DNA of 64,000 bases from Halosimplex halophilum (GCF_004698125.1 NZ_ML214297.1:2020891-2084890), one strand, 5' to 3'; counted from the first letter of the stretch, positions 26,203 through 34,991 are shown. The notes: a model not told the origin generated them from the letters alone. Made by a program: numbers and translations.

Positions 26203-27459
26203 TCAGACCTCCCCGACGCCCTCGTAGCGCAGTCCCGCCGCCTCGACGGCCTCGGCGTCGAAGACGTCGCGGCCGTCGACGACCGCCGACGCGCCCAGCT
26301 CGGCGAACCGCTCGGGGTCCAGGTCGGCGAACTCGGTGTGGTCGGTGACGACGACGACGGCGTCGACCGGCTGGTACGGCGACGCGACCGACGACGCCTC
26401 GTCGAGGACCGGGTCGTAGGTCTCGACGGTCACGTCGTAGTCGGCCAGCCCCTCCCGGATCGGGAAGTAGGGGCTGTTGCGGTCGTCGGCGAGGTCGGGC
26501 TTGAACGCGCGGCCGAGCAACAGCGCGGTCGCGTCCTGCGGGAGGACCCGCTCGCGCGTCAGCGCGTCGACGGTCATGTCCGCGACGTACTCGGGCATCT
26601 GGTTGTTGATCGTCCGCGCGACGGTCAGCAGCTCGTGGGTGAACCCGGCGTCCTCGGCCTCGCCGATGAGGAGGTGGGGGTCGACGGGGATGCAGTGGCC
26701 GCCGACGCCGGCGCCCGGCTCGAAGCCCATGAAGCCGAAGGGCTTGGTGCTCGCCGCGTCGATGGCCGCGCGGGCGTCCACGTCCAGCGAGTCCAGCGAG
26801 ACGGCGATCTCGTTGGCGAACGCGATGTTGATGTCGCGGAAGGCGTTCTCGACGATCTTCGACACCTCCGCGACCTCGACGCTCTCGACCGGGTGGACCT
26901 CGGCGTCGAGCAGGCGGTCGTAGAACGCGGTCGCCCGCTCGCGCCCCTCGTCGGTGAGCGCGCCGACCACGCGCGGGATGGCCTCCAGCGGCCACGCCTC
27001 GTTGCCGGGGTCGACCCGCTCGGGCGCGGCCGCGAGGTAGTAGTCGGTCCCCGACTCCAGCCCGTAGGTGTCGAAGACCTCGGCGATCTCCCGTCGGACG
27101 GTCCCCGGCGGAATGGTCGACTCGACGACGACGAGACAGGGGTCGGCGGCCTCGCGGCTCCGCAGCCCCTCGCCGATGGTCTCGCTGGCGGCCCGGAGCG
27201 GCCCGAGGTCGACCCGCTCGGCCCCGTCGACCGGCGTCGGGACCGTGACGACGCAGGTGTCCGCCTCCGCGGCGACCGCCGCGCCGTCCGTCGTCGCCGA
27301 GACCCGCTCGTCCTCGTCGACCGCCAGGTACTCCCCGTCCTCGATCCGCTCGACGACCGCCGGATCCACGTCGACGCAGGCGACCGACCGGCCGCGCTCG
27401 ACGGCCAGCTCCGCGACCTCCTTGCCGACGAACCCGACGCCGTAGATGCCGATGCTCAT
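26203..27459 (-). CDS. UDP-glucose/UDP-N-acetylmannosamine 6-dehydrogenase family protein
   Basis: 418 residues. MSIGIYGVGFVGKEVAELA is the NAD-binding glycine loop; VVESTIPPGT lies between the domains; GVGGHCIPVDPHLL carries the catalytic Cys; LLGRAFKPDLADDRNSP begins the C-terminal UDP-binding domain. The enzyme makes a UDP-uronic acid by two NAD-dependent oxidations. It resembles the WecC/UDP-ManNAc group more than UDP-glucose dehydrogenases, but specificity is not certain. It is the first gene of a two-gene operon with its own promoter. Confidence 0.9.
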   Translation of the reverse strand: MSIGIYGVGFVGKEVAELAVERGRSVACVDVDPAVVERIEDGEYLAVDEDERVSATTDGAAVAAEADTCVVTVPTPVDGAERVDLGPLRAASETIGEGLRSREAADPCLVVVESTIPPGTVRREIAEVFDTYGLESGTDYYLAAAPERVDPGNEAWPLEAIPRVVGALTDEGRERATAFYDRLLDAEVHPVESVEVAEVSKIVENAFRDINIAFANEIAVSLDSLDVDARAAIDAASTKPFGFMGFEPGAGVGGHCIPVDPHLLIGEAEDAGFTHELLTVARTINNQMPEYVADMTVDALTRERVLPQDATALLLGRAFKPDLADDRNSPYFPIREGLADYDVTVETYDPVLDEASSVASPYQPVDAVVVVTDHTEFADLDPERFAELGASAVVDGRDVFDAEAVEAAGLRYEGVGEV

Positions 27460-27486
27460 ACGCCACCCCACCGGAGCGGCCGGGAA

Positions 27487-27496
27487 TGTTATTATC
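27487..27496 (-). promoter_or_regulatory. TATA-like box of the UDP-sugar dehydrogenase operon
   Basis: GATAATAACA (minus strand) begins 28 nt before the ATG at 27459. Confidence 0.6.
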
Positions 27497-27910
27497 AGCT
27501 TACGGACGATTACGCGGCGTCGACGGACCGGGCCGGACCGGTATACCGCCTCTAGCGGCGCGCTCCCGCCCGACGGGCGGTCTCCGGGCGGGAACCGGTG
27601 GCGACCGGCGGCGTTCGCGGTCCGCTGGGTCGCTCTGGCCGCCGTCCGGCGGTCGCCGGCGGGGCGACCACGGGCGGGTGACCGGGGCGGGGAGCGCGTT
27701 ATCCGGCTCTTACTTATTGGCTGCCGTCCGGTTGGAACGCCCGATGTCAGGTACCGCGACTCGCGGCGCCGTCGACCGGTCACTGGCGACCGCCGAGCGG
27801 CCGTCGCCAGTCGTCGAGCGGCCGCTCGCGGCGGCCGCCGGCGGCACCCGCCGGACAGTCACTCGACCGCACCGGGACCAGCCGAGGGCGCGCCTCCGAA
27901 CTCGCGGCCC

Positions 27911-27919
27911 GGGGAGGGG
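27911..27919 (+). promoter_or_regulatory. Shine-Dalgarno site deciding the GTG start of the GT4 gene
   Basis: GGGGAGGGG, matching the 16S 3' end, lies 6-8 nt before the GTG at 27926. It is one of the few clear ribosome-binding sites in this mostly leaderless window. Confidence 0.55.
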
Positions 27920-27925
27920 ACGGCC

Positions 27926-29173
27926 GTGAGCCGGCCCGGCGGGGACGGCGACCGCGGGTCGGTGCTGCTCGTCCACCACCGGGCGATCGCCTCGCCGTAC
28001 AGCGCGACCGTCCCGCACTACCTCGCGCGGGAACTCGCCGACTCCGGGACCGTCCACGTCCTCAGTCGGCGCCGCCCCGACGGCGCCGGCGACGGCGACG
28101 GCGGGTTTCCCGACGACGTGGTCCACCACGAGGTCGGGACCGGACAGGTGCCGATCCTCTCGGGGCTGCTGTTCGTCGTCGTCTCGACGCTGTACGCCGC
28201 CGCCCTGGGCGCCCGCCACCGCTTCGACGCCGTCTACGCCTTCCAGCAGACGATCATCCAGGGGTGGCCGGCCGCCCGCGCCGGCGGCTCGCGGTTCGTC
28301 GTCGGCCTCCAGTCGGTCCCCGTCCGCCAGAAGCGGGACCTCTCGGACGCCGCCCACGGCCGGCTCCCGCTCCGGAAGCGCGTCCGCGTGGCGCTTCTGG
28401 CCCGGTACGCCTGGGCGGTCGGCCGGCTGCTCGACCGGACCGACGAGGTCGTCTGCCTGACCGACGGGATCCGCGATGCGACGGAACTGGAGTACGGCGT
28501 CGACCTCTCGGGCGCCCACGTCATCGGGATGGGCGTCGACACCGACCGCTTCGCCGTCGAGTCGACGCGCGAGCCCGCCCGCGGTCCGGACGACACCTGG
28601 GTAGTCACCTACGTCGGCTCGATCGGCCCGCCGCGCGGGCTGGAACACGTCCTCGACGCCGTCGCCGAGAGCGACCGCGACGTCGAGTTCCGCGTCGCCG
28701 GCGGCGGCGGCGACGACTACATGACCTCCCTGCGCGAGCGGGCCCGCGACCTCGGGATCGACGACCGGGTCACCTGGCTCGGGATCGTCCCCCACGAGGA
28801 GGTCCCCGAAGTCCTCGCCGACGCCGACGTCGCCGTCTCCCCGCTGGCCGACATCGAGTCCTACCGGATCAGCTTCCCCGCGAAGCTCCTGGAGTACATG
28901 GCCGCCGGGACCCCCGTGGTCGCGACCGACATCCCCGCCCACCGGCGGCTGGTCGAGCCGAGGGAGAACGGACTGCTGTACGACGGGAGCGCCGACGGCC
29001 TCGTCGACGCGCTCGACGACGTGATCGGCGGCGAGGTCGACGCCCGGGCGCTGGGCCGGGCGGCCCGCGCCACCGCGGAGGCCCACGACTGGGCGGCCGT
29101 CGTCGCGGAACACGAGGCGGTGCTGTTCGACCGGACCGTCAGGCGACCGCGAGCGCAGCCGGTGCCGGCGTAG
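27926..29173 (+). CDS. Glycosyltransferase family 4 (GT-B fold)
   Basis: 415 residues from a GTG at 27926; no ATG lies in a sensible place, and a strong Shine-Dalgarno site precedes this GTG. The N-terminal domain starts SVLLVHHRAIASPYSATVPHYLARELA; the donor domain contains VVTYVGSIGPPRGLEHVLDA, DDRVTWLGIVPHEEVPEVLADADVAVSP and FPAKLLEYMAAGTPVVATD, standard GT4 elements. A hydrophobic segment near residue 73-92 (SGLLFVVVSTLYAAALGA) could touch the membrane. The donor is unknown; its place next to the UDP-uronate gene makes a uronic-acid transferase a reasonable guess. Confidence 0.86.
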   Translation: MSRPGGDGDRGSVLLVHHRAIASPYSATVPHYLARELADSGTVHVLSRRRPDGAGDGDGGFPDDVVHHEVGTGQVPILSGLLFVVVSTLYAAALGARHRFDAVYAFQQTIIQGWPAARAGGSRFVVGLQSVPVRQKRDLSDAAHGRLPLRKRVRVALLARYAWAVGRLLDRTDEVVCLTDGIRDATELEYGVDLSGAHVIGMGVDTDRFAVESTREPARGPDDTWVVTYVGSIGPPRGLEHVLDAVAESDRDVEFRVAGGGGDDYMTSLRERARDLGIDDRVTWLGIVPHEEVPEVLADADVAVSPLADIESYRISFPAKLLEYMAAGTPVVATDIPAHRRLVEPRENGLLYDGSADGLVDALDDVIGGEVDARALGRAARATAEAHDWAAVVAEHEAVLFDRTVRRPRAQPVPA

Positions 29174-29251
29174 GAACTCCCCAACTCGTTTGGTGATCCC
29201 GGTTGTGATCCGGTTACTGCGGGTAACCCGTTCGGTATCCCACGTAGCTGA

Positions 29252-29266
29252 AAAATACTTTATCCG
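29252..29266 (+). promoter_or_regulatory. TATA-like box of the PP-loop gene
   Basis: AAAATACTTTATCCG is centred 28 nt before the GTG at 29288, supporting leaderless initiation at that GTG. Confidence 0.65.
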
Positions 29267-29287
29267 GTAGCAGGAGTCGTCTGATCC

Positions 29288-30721
29288 GTGTCATCGAAAG
29301 GCGAATCACTTCCATCTGTCGCCGATCGAACGACGGGGGCGTCCGGAGGCGGTCGCTCGCCGGTCGTCACCGTCGACTCGGTCACCGCCGACGGCCGCCG
29401 CGTCGAGTCGACCGTCTCCTACGACGACGAACTGCGGCCGTTCTTCGACGACTCCCCGTTCTACGTCGAGTACGGCGTCGACGTCTCCGACCTGCCCGAG
29501 TCGATCCTGACGATCCCGGTGCTGGCACACGTCTGCCCGGTGGCGTGGGCGGTCGGCGCAGACGTGCGGGTGCCGTCCGTCGACCGACGCTTCCTCGACG
29601 CTCTCGAACGCGTCGGCAACACGCTCTGTGATATGTACCCGTTCATGGAGGGTGGGCGAGTCATCGCCGAGCGGGCGCCCGAGTGGGACGAGACGGCGGT
29701 CGGTCGGGACCGAGCGTCCCCGTCGAGCGTCCCCGAGTCGACCGGCGAGGCGGGTATGCTGTTCACGGGCGGGGTGGACTCGCTGGCGACGTACGTCCGC
29801 CACCGCGAGCAGGAGCCGACGCTGATCACCGTCCAGGGGTGGGTCGTCGGCGCCGACGAGACCGAGCGGTGGCGCCGGCTCCGCGAGCGGACGGAGCGGT
29901 TCGCCGAACGGTTCGGCGTCGACGCGGCGTTCGTCCGTTCGAACATGCTCGAGTTCCTCGACACCGCGCTGCTCGACGCCCACTACAAGCCCTACCACGA
30001 CGGCGCGTGGTACAGCGCCGTCGGCTGCGGCCTCGGCATGCTCGGCCTCTGCGCGCCGCTCGCGGTCGCCCGGGGGATGGGACGGATCTACATCGCCGCG
30101 TCCTTCTGGGAGGGCATGGAGGCGCCGTCGATGTTCGACGACTGGGACGGGCCAGCCATGCCGTGGGGCTCGCACCCGGACATCGACGACGGGATCGCGT
30201 GGGCCGACACCGAGGCGGTCCACGACGGGTTCGAACTCGACCGTCAGGGCCGGATCGACGCCATCGCAGCGTACGTCCGGGAGCACGACCCGACCCTGCC
30301 CGTGTACTCCTGTTCGGCCTCCAACGAGGCCGAGAACTGCGGGCGCTGCGAGAAGTGTCTCCGCACCGCGATGGGCCTCGCGCTGGCGGGGCTGGACCCC
30401 GCCGACCACGGCTACGACCTCGACCGTCGCTCGTTCGCCCGCGCGGTCCGGAAGTTCGAGGCCGGAGAGTGGCTCGACGACCACCACTCACCGTACTACT
30501 GGCAGCAGTTCCAGGAGCGGCTCCCGGCGGACGCCGACCTGCCGATGGACGGGTCCGACGCGTTCGTGCGCTGGTTGCTCGACGCCGACATCGAGTCGAT
30601 GGCCGGGTCGCCGACCCGCGACCGGCTCGTGCGCACCGCCGCCAGACACACGCCCTACCCCGTCTACGCCAGGGTCTATCCGGTCTACGGCGCTCTGAAA
30701 GAGCGCCTCCGCGGGGACTGA
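29288..30721 (+). CDS. PP-loop ATPase with QueC-like zinc motif
   Basis: 477 residues from a leaderless GTG. FTGGVDSLATY at 159-169 is a PP-loop (normally SGGxDS), the ATP-pyrophosphatase signature of QueC, NAD synthetase and asparagine synthetase-like enzymes. Cys342, 351, 354 and 357 (C-x8-C-x2-C-x2-C, in SCSASNEAENCGRCEKC) resemble the zinc site of QueC (C-x7-C-x2-C-x2-C). The first 150 residues are a separate domain without clear relatives. The protein is twice the length of QueC and no other queuosine gene is near, so it probably adenylates a carboxyl group in the glycan pathway. The ATP-grasp gene converges from the other side. Confidence 0.8.
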   Translation: MSSKGESLPSVADRTTGASGGGRSPVVTVDSVTADGRRVESTVSYDDELRPFFDDSPFYVEYGVDVSDLPESILTIPVLAHVCPVAWAVGADVRVPSVDRRFLDALERVGNTLCDMYPFMEGGRVIAERAPEWDETAVGRDRASPSSVPESTGEAGMLFTGGVDSLATYVRHREQEPTLITVQGWVVGADETERWRRLRERTERFAERFGVDAAFVRSNMLEFLDTALLDAHYKPYHDGAWYSAVGCGLGMLGLCAPLAVARGMGRIYIAASFWEGMEAPSMFDDWDGPAMPWGSHPDIDDGIAWADTEAVHDGFELDRQGRIDAIAAYVREHDPTLPVYSCSASNEAENCGRCEKCLRTAMGLALAGLDPADHGYDLDRRSFARAVRKFEAGEWLDDHHSPYYWQQFQERLPADADLPMDGSDAFVRWLLDADIESMAGSPTRDRLVRTAARHTPYPVYARVYPVYGALKERLRGD

Positions 30722-30768
30722 CCGCCGAGAACTGACCGGCAGAGACTGACCGACGCGACCGACGCCGC

Positions 30769-31956
30769 TCACCGGAGCGCGTTCAGCGCGTCGCGGACGA
30801 ACGGTCGCGGGTCGTCGAGGCGCAAGTAATCGAAGCGAGGGTGTTCGCGGAGCGACCCGGCGACCGCCGAGAACGCCTCGCGGCGGCCCGGCCGCTCGAC
30901 CAGTTCCTCCTCGTCGAACAGGACGCTGTGGAGGTAAGAGAGCTCGCCGCGGACGAGGTGGCCCGCCGTGCCCACCTCGTAGTCGTCGACGATCCGGTCG
31001 CCGTCGCCGCGGGCGAGCAGCCAGTAGTCGTGGGGGAAGTCCGCGCCCGCCCGCACGGAGAACGGCAGCGACGACCACAGCCGCGGGTTGATCTCCATCA
31101 GCCGGAACTCGCCGTCCTCGTCGCGCAGGAACTCGACCATCGCCAGCCCGTGCCACTCCAGCTCGTCCAGCAGGGCGCGGCCGGACTCGCCGAGTTCGGG
31201 GATCGAGACGGACTCGCGGAAGGAACTGGGGCCGCCGGCGTAGTTGTACGCGCGGACCTGCCGGTGCTGGAAGGTCCTGACGGGTTCGCCCTCGTCGTAC
31301 AGCGCGAAGAAGCCGTACTCGTCGGTGGTCGGGAGGAACTCCTGGACGATCGGCGTGTGGCCGTTCCGGCGGCGGATCGTCTCCACGTCCGGTTTGTTCC
31401 CGTTGAGGTACTGCGTCGAGGGCGGGTCCCGGGAGCGCCCGGACGGCATGTCGTCGACGTAGGCGTCGGCGAGCAGGGTGTACCGGCCCTTGACGACCCA
31501 CTCGCGGTCCCAGTCGTCGACCTCGTCGAGCAGGCGGGTGTCGGGGACGGCGACGCCCGCCCGCTCGGCGGCGTCGAACAGCTCGACGCGGTCCTGGACC
31601 CGGCGCAGCCCCTCGGCGGTCGGCCACAGCGTCTCGACGTGGGGCTCGAACTCGTCGCGGTACCGCGCGAGGACGTACACGTCCTCCTCGCGGACGGGCA
31701 GGATCGTCAGCACGTCCGGCCGCATCGCGAGCGCGAGCAGGGCGTCCTTGTAGGCGACCAGGTCCTCGGCGGGGTCGGGGACGACGACCGTCTCGCCGGC
31801 GTAGCGCGACCGGAAGGCGGCGGCGTCCTCGTCCTCCGAGACGACGACGGTGTGGATGCCGCGGCTCCCCAGCGAGCGCACGCAGGCGACGCTGCTCGGC
31901 GCGGCGATCGCCGGGACGACGACCGCGCTCGGCCCGTCGGCTGGATCGATGCTCAT
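30769..31956 (-). CDS. ATP-grasp carboxylate-amine ligase
   Basis: 395 residues from the ATG at 31956. An ATG 39 nt upstream is rejected because it would overlap the TATA-like box. Residues about 10-100 form the pre-ATP-grasp domain (AVVVPAIAAPSSVACVRSLG), followed by WVVKGRYTL with the ATP-contacting Lys, PIVQEFLPTTDEYGF, and GEFRLMEINPRLWSSLPF carrying the Mg-binding Glu and Asn. Such enzymes join a carboxylate to an amine through an acyl-phosphate. It resembles carbamoyl-phosphate-synthase-like ligases in polysaccharide clusters. Substrates are unknown; the neighbouring FemAB-like gene suggests an amino-acid or amide modification. Confidence 0.85.
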   Translation of the reverse strand: MSIDPADGPSAVVVPAIAAPSSVACVRSLGSRGIHTVVVSEDEDAAAFRSRYAGETVVVPDPAEDLVAYKDALLALAMRPDVLTILPVREEDVYVLARYRDEFEPHVETLWPTAEGLRRVQDRVELFDAAERAGVAVPDTRLLDEVDDWDREWVVKGRYTLLADAYVDDMPSGRSRDPPSTQYLNGNKPDVETIRRRNGHTPIVQEFLPTTDEYGFFALYDEGEPVRTFQHRQVRAYNYAGGPSSFRESVSIPELGESGRALLDELEWHGLAMVEFLRDEDGEFRLMEINPRLWSSLPFSVRAGADFPHDYWLLARGDGDRIVDDYEVGTAGHLVRGELSYLHSVLFDEEELVERPGRREAFSAVAGSLREHPRFDYLRLDDPRPFVRDALNALR

Positions 31957-31982
31957 CTGGCCGCCCGTTGTCGAGGGCGTAC

Positions 31983-31993
31983 CGTTAGTATTC
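31983..31993 (-). promoter_or_regulatory. TATA-like box of the ATP-grasp gene
   Basis: GAATACTAAC (minus strand) is about 28 nt before the ATG at 31956 and decides that start. Confidence 0.55.
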
Positions 31994-32028
31994 ACCGCCG
32001 GACGGCGAGAAATGGGTGCCTACTGCCG

Positions 32029-33123
32029 TCACTTCCGGTCGAACAGACCCGCCGCGACGCCCGAAAGCAGGCCCGACCGGCCGTCGGTCCCGTCGCCGGC
32101 CATCGACAGCCGCCGGCGTTCGAACTGCTCGTAGGCCCAGCTGGCGGCGTCGAACAGCATCGGGTTGCTGTGGACCCGGTAGCTCGTCTCCAGGTCGGGG
32201 GCGAACTTCGCCTTGTACTCGTTGATCCGCTCGGCGCCGGCGCCGACGAGGTCGTAGCGGCTCCGCCCGTCGGCCAGCGCGTCGGTCATGACCCGCCAGT
32301 CCAGCAGGTCGTTGACCGGCAGCGGCACGTCCCGTTCCGGCCGGACGCCGCCGATCCAGCGGTAGACCGTGTCGTCGTCGGCGAGGGCCAGGATCCCGCC
32401 GACGAACTCCCCGTCGACCCGGCAGACGTACGGGCGGAGCGCCCCGTCGGGGAGAGCCCCGACCAGGTCGTCGACGAACGCCGTCGGCATCGACACCGGC
32501 CGGTCCTGCTCGCGGTAGCGGCGCTCGACCTGGTCGAGGATGCGCCCCACCGCCCGCTCGCCCTCCGCGCGGACGGCGTAGTCGACGTCGTAGCTGGCGT
32601 CGATGTTCGACCGGGCGTCGCTGCTGAACCGGTCGAGCAGGTCCGCCTCGTCGGTCAGCTCGACGACGTACGTGTACTGTGGTTCGACCTCGTAGCCGGC
32701 CCACTGGAACGGCCGCACGTCGTCGTAGCCGGGGCCGGTGTCGATGCGGGTGACCGCCGGGTCGATCGTCTCCGCGACGTACTCGAAACAGCCGTCGAGC
32801 AGCCCCTGGTGGCGCCGCTCGGCCTTCCGCCGGGAGAGCTTCGCCATGTTCAGCCGCGCGGGGCCGAGGTACTCCGCCCACGCGGCCGGCGGCGGCGAGA
32901 ACGCTGCCCGCATCGGCCCCTTCTCCACCTCGAACAGGGGCAGGAGTCCGACGGGCTCCTGGCCCTTGTAGCCGACCAGCGCGTGCAGCTCCGCGCCGGT
33001 GTAGTCGGCGAGCCGCTCCAGGACGGCCGAGCGGTGGAACACCGTCGCCTCCGGCGACCGGTCGACCGCGCGGTCCCACTCGTCGAACTCGTCGGCGTCG
33101 AGCCGTGTCACGTCGATACTCAT
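32029..33123 (-). CDS. FemAB-like GNAT acyl/aminoacyl transferase
   Basis: 364 residues with a duplicated GNAT fold of the FemAB/COG2348 type: VFHRSAVLERLADYTGAELHALVGYKGQEPVGLLPLF in the first half, and PYVCRVDGEFVGGILALADDDTVYRWIGG plus YDLVGAGAERINEYKAKFAPDLE in the second. The last pattern is typical of FemAB-like proteins of exopolysaccharide and PEP-CTERM/exosortase clusters. Bacterial FemAB enzymes move an aminoacyl group from tRNA to a lipid-linked acceptor. The gene starts inside the stop of the upstream AlkP gene (ATGA overlap), so it is translationally coupled. The acceptor is inferred to be a glycan or its carrier. Confidence 0.85.
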   Translation of the reverse strand: MSIDVTRLDADEFDEWDRAVDRSPEATVFHRSAVLERLADYTGAELHALVGYKGQEPVGLLPLFEVEKGPMRAAFSPPPAAWAEYLGPARLNMAKLSRRKAERRHQGLLDGCFEYVAETIDPAVTRIDTGPGYDDVRPFQWAGYEVEPQYTYVVELTDEADLLDRFSSDARSNIDASYDVDYAVRAEGERAVGRILDQVERRYREQDRPVSMPTAFVDDLVGALPDGALRPYVCRVDGEFVGGILALADDDTVYRWIGGVRPERDVPLPVNDLLDWRVMTDALADGRSRYDLVGAGAERINEYKAKFAPDLETSYRVHSNPMLFDAASWAYEQFERRRLSMAGDGTDGRSGLLSGVAAGLFDRK

Positions 33124-34742
33124 CGCTCGATGTACCCCAGGTCTTCCAGCCGCGACTCGACCGCCCCCTCGCGGGCTGTCGCCTCGATCCGTTCGGTGTC
33201 CGCGTACTCGCGGGCGCCGGCGTCGTCGACGACCGGCAGGACGTCCCCGTCCATCCGCTCGGCCCGCGGCAGGCCGAACAGCGCCAGGAGCGTCGGCGCC
33301 ACGTCGTAGATGTGCGCGCCCGACAGCGACGCGCCGGTGTCGACGCCCTCGCCCGCGACCGCGACGATCCCCTCGCGCTTGTGGTTCCACGGCTCGGACG
33401 GCTCGCCGAAGGCGTCGTCGGCCAGCCGCGCGGAGAGGAACTGCTCGAACTCGTGGGGGACGAGGACGATGTCGACCGCTTCCCCGGCGGCGGGCCCCTC
33501 GAAGTACGCCTCCCGGGGCTCGACGGCCTCGAAGACCGGGTCGCCGTCCGGCGTCTCCACGCCCGAGAGCAGGTCGATCAGCTCCGATCGGACCCGCTCG
33601 TACTCGTCGGGCGGGACCACCCCGTCCGGCTCGCGCCCCTCGACGTTGATCCGGACGCCGAGTTCGCTCCGCGAGCGCACGAACGCCGTCGAGGCGGGGA
33701 AGTCGACCTGTTCGGCGCCGGACTCGGCGACCGACGACGGGACGACCCGGCCCACCGCGTCGGTCAGGCCGACGGCGTCGAGGACGCGGACGACCCGCTG
33801 GGTTGTCACGCCCGCGCGGGCCAGTCCGGCCATCGCGGCGTCGAGGGCGCTCCGGTCCACGTCGCCGGTCTCGCCGCGGCGCAGCTTCGAGTCGCGGACG
33901 GTCGCCCACGTCGGCATCCCCTCGCCGCCGCGTTCCGTCTCGACGTAGCCGGCCTCGCGGAGGAACTCGTTGACGCGGAACTCGTAGTCGTCGTACTCGC
34001 CCATGCCGTGGTCGCTGACGACGACGACGGTGTCCGGGTCGACCCGGTCCAGAACGCGGTCGAGCTGTTCGTCGACGGCCCCGTAGACGGCCTCGACGGC
34101 CGCCCACTCGTCGGGGTAGCGGTGGAAGACGGTGTCGACCACCTGGAACTGGAGGAACCCGAAGTCGGGGTCGAACCGGTCCGCGAGGTAGGTGAACGCG
34201 TCGCCGCGCATCCGGACGACCTCGCGGTGGGCGGCGTAGCCGGTGTCGGCGCCGTCGCCCTCGGCGTCGGGGTACACCCGGTACTCCCCGACGGCGTCGC
34301 GCACGTCGTCGAGCAGCCCCTCGGGGTGGCAGGGCGGGTCCTCCGGCGCGGTGTAGCCGGGGACCAGCGCGCCGTCGAACGACCGGGGCGGGTGAGTCAC
34401 CGGGACGTTGACGACGACGCTCCGGTGGCCCGCGTCGGCGAGGTACTCCCAGACCGGCCGCTCGCGCAGGCGCGTGGCGTCGACCACGTCCCAGTCGTAG
34501 CCGTCGAACGCGAGGAAGTCGAAGAGTCCGTGCTTGCCGGGGTTCGTACCGGTGTACAGCGAGGGCCACGCGCTCGGCGTCCACGGCGGGATCCCCGACC
34601 GCAGCGGCCCGCTCGCCCCCCTGTCGAACAGCGATTCGAGCGTCGGTACCTGTCCCCCCTCGAACAGCGGCGTCAGGACCCGTCTGCACGCCGCGTCGAG
34701 CCCGACGACGAGGCAGTCCATGCCGTCTCGGTCTGCTACCAT
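33120..34742 (-). CDS. AlkP-superfamily phosphodiesterase/nucleotide pyrophosphatase-like enzyme
   Basis: 540 residues, no signal. MDCLVVGLDAACRRVL holds the first metal Asp; PPWTPSAWPSLYTGTNPGKHGLFDF has the nucleophile Thr; DTVVVVSDHGMGEYDD holds the second metal group, and GAHIYDVAPTLLALFGLP the C-terminal His. This matches the type I phosphodiesterase/AglZ-like group seen in glycan clusters. Its end, ESRLEDLGYIER, repeats that of the 17593-18909 protein. The ATG at 34742 has a TATA-like box 28 nt upstream. It leads a two-gene operon with the FemAB-like gene. Confidence 0.86.
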   Translation of the reverse strand: MVADRDGMDCLVVGLDAACRRVLTPLFEGGQVPTLESLFDRGASGPLRSGIPPWTPSAWPSLYTGTNPGKHGLFDFLAFDGYDWDVVDATRLRERPVWEYLADAGHRSVVVNVPVTHPPRSFDGALVPGYTAPEDPPCHPEGLLDDVRDAVGEYRVYPDAEGDGADTGYAAHREVVRMRGDAFTYLADRFDPDFGFLQFQVVDTVFHRYPDEWAAVEAVYGAVDEQLDRVLDRVDPDTVVVVSDHGMGEYDDYEFRVNEFLREAGYVETERGGEGMPTWATVRDSKLRRGETGDVDRSALDAAMAGLARAGVTTQRVVRVLDAVGLTDAVGRVVPSSVAESGAEQVDFPASTAFVRSRSELGVRINVEGREPDGVVPPDEYERVRSELIDLLSGVETPDGDPVFEAVEPREAYFEGPAAGEAVDIVLVPHEFEQFLSARLADDAFGEPSEPWNHKREGIVAVAGEGVDTGASLSGAHIYDVAPTLLALFGLPRAERMDGDVLPVVDDAGAREYADTERIEATAREGAVESRLEDLGYIER

Positions 34743-34765
34743 ATTCCCCCGTTGACACTAACCCG

Positions 34766-34777
34766 GAATTGTAATTG
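34766..34777 (-). promoter_or_regulatory. TATA-like box of the AlkP-FemAB operon
   Basis: CAATTACAATTC (minus strand), about 28 nt before the ATG at 34742. Confidence 0.6.
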
Positions 34778-34815
34778 AGTGGGTATCGGTCGTGTCGGGG
34801 GAAATATCCGGTTTA

Positions 34816-34836
34816 TTCCGCGCGGGCGGCGCGGAA
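34816..34836. other. Small perfect hairpin, possible terminator of the aldo/keto reductase gene
   Basis: TTCCGCGC-GGGCG-GCGCGGAA forms an 8-bp stem with a 5-nt loop, about 155 nt beyond the aldo/keto reductase stop and 74 nt before the AlkP gene start. No T-run follows. Confidence 0.35.
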
Positions 34837-34991
34837 ATCACGCCACCGGGTCCGTTCGACCGTGTCCGGGTCCTGTCGGGCCCCGGACCCCGGTCCGTCC
34901 GGGTAGGCGGACGATATCCTCGTTCAGTTCAGGTTACCGCGGTCCCAGGGGAGGGTCGGCGCCCCCGCGACCGTGGGCGGGGGGCCGGCGC

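Larger units (their letters stand above)
27460..27925. other. Divergent intergenic region, dehydrogenase / GT4 gene
   Basis: Contains the dehydrogenase promoter (27487-27496) and a possible promoter for the GT4 gene (CTTACTTATTGG, about 27708-27719). A 61-residue Arg-rich open frame (27744-27929) ends in a 4-nt overlap with the GT4 start and is probably not a gene. Nothing else is seen. Confidence 0.6.

Noticed and set aside
27744-27929. 61-codon open frame ending in a 4-nt overlap with the GT4 GTG start, preceded by a TATA-like box
   Set aside because: Product is strongly basic (Arg-rich), unlike haloarchaeal proteins; codon choice degrades in its second half. A leader-peptide role is not excluded but unsupported.
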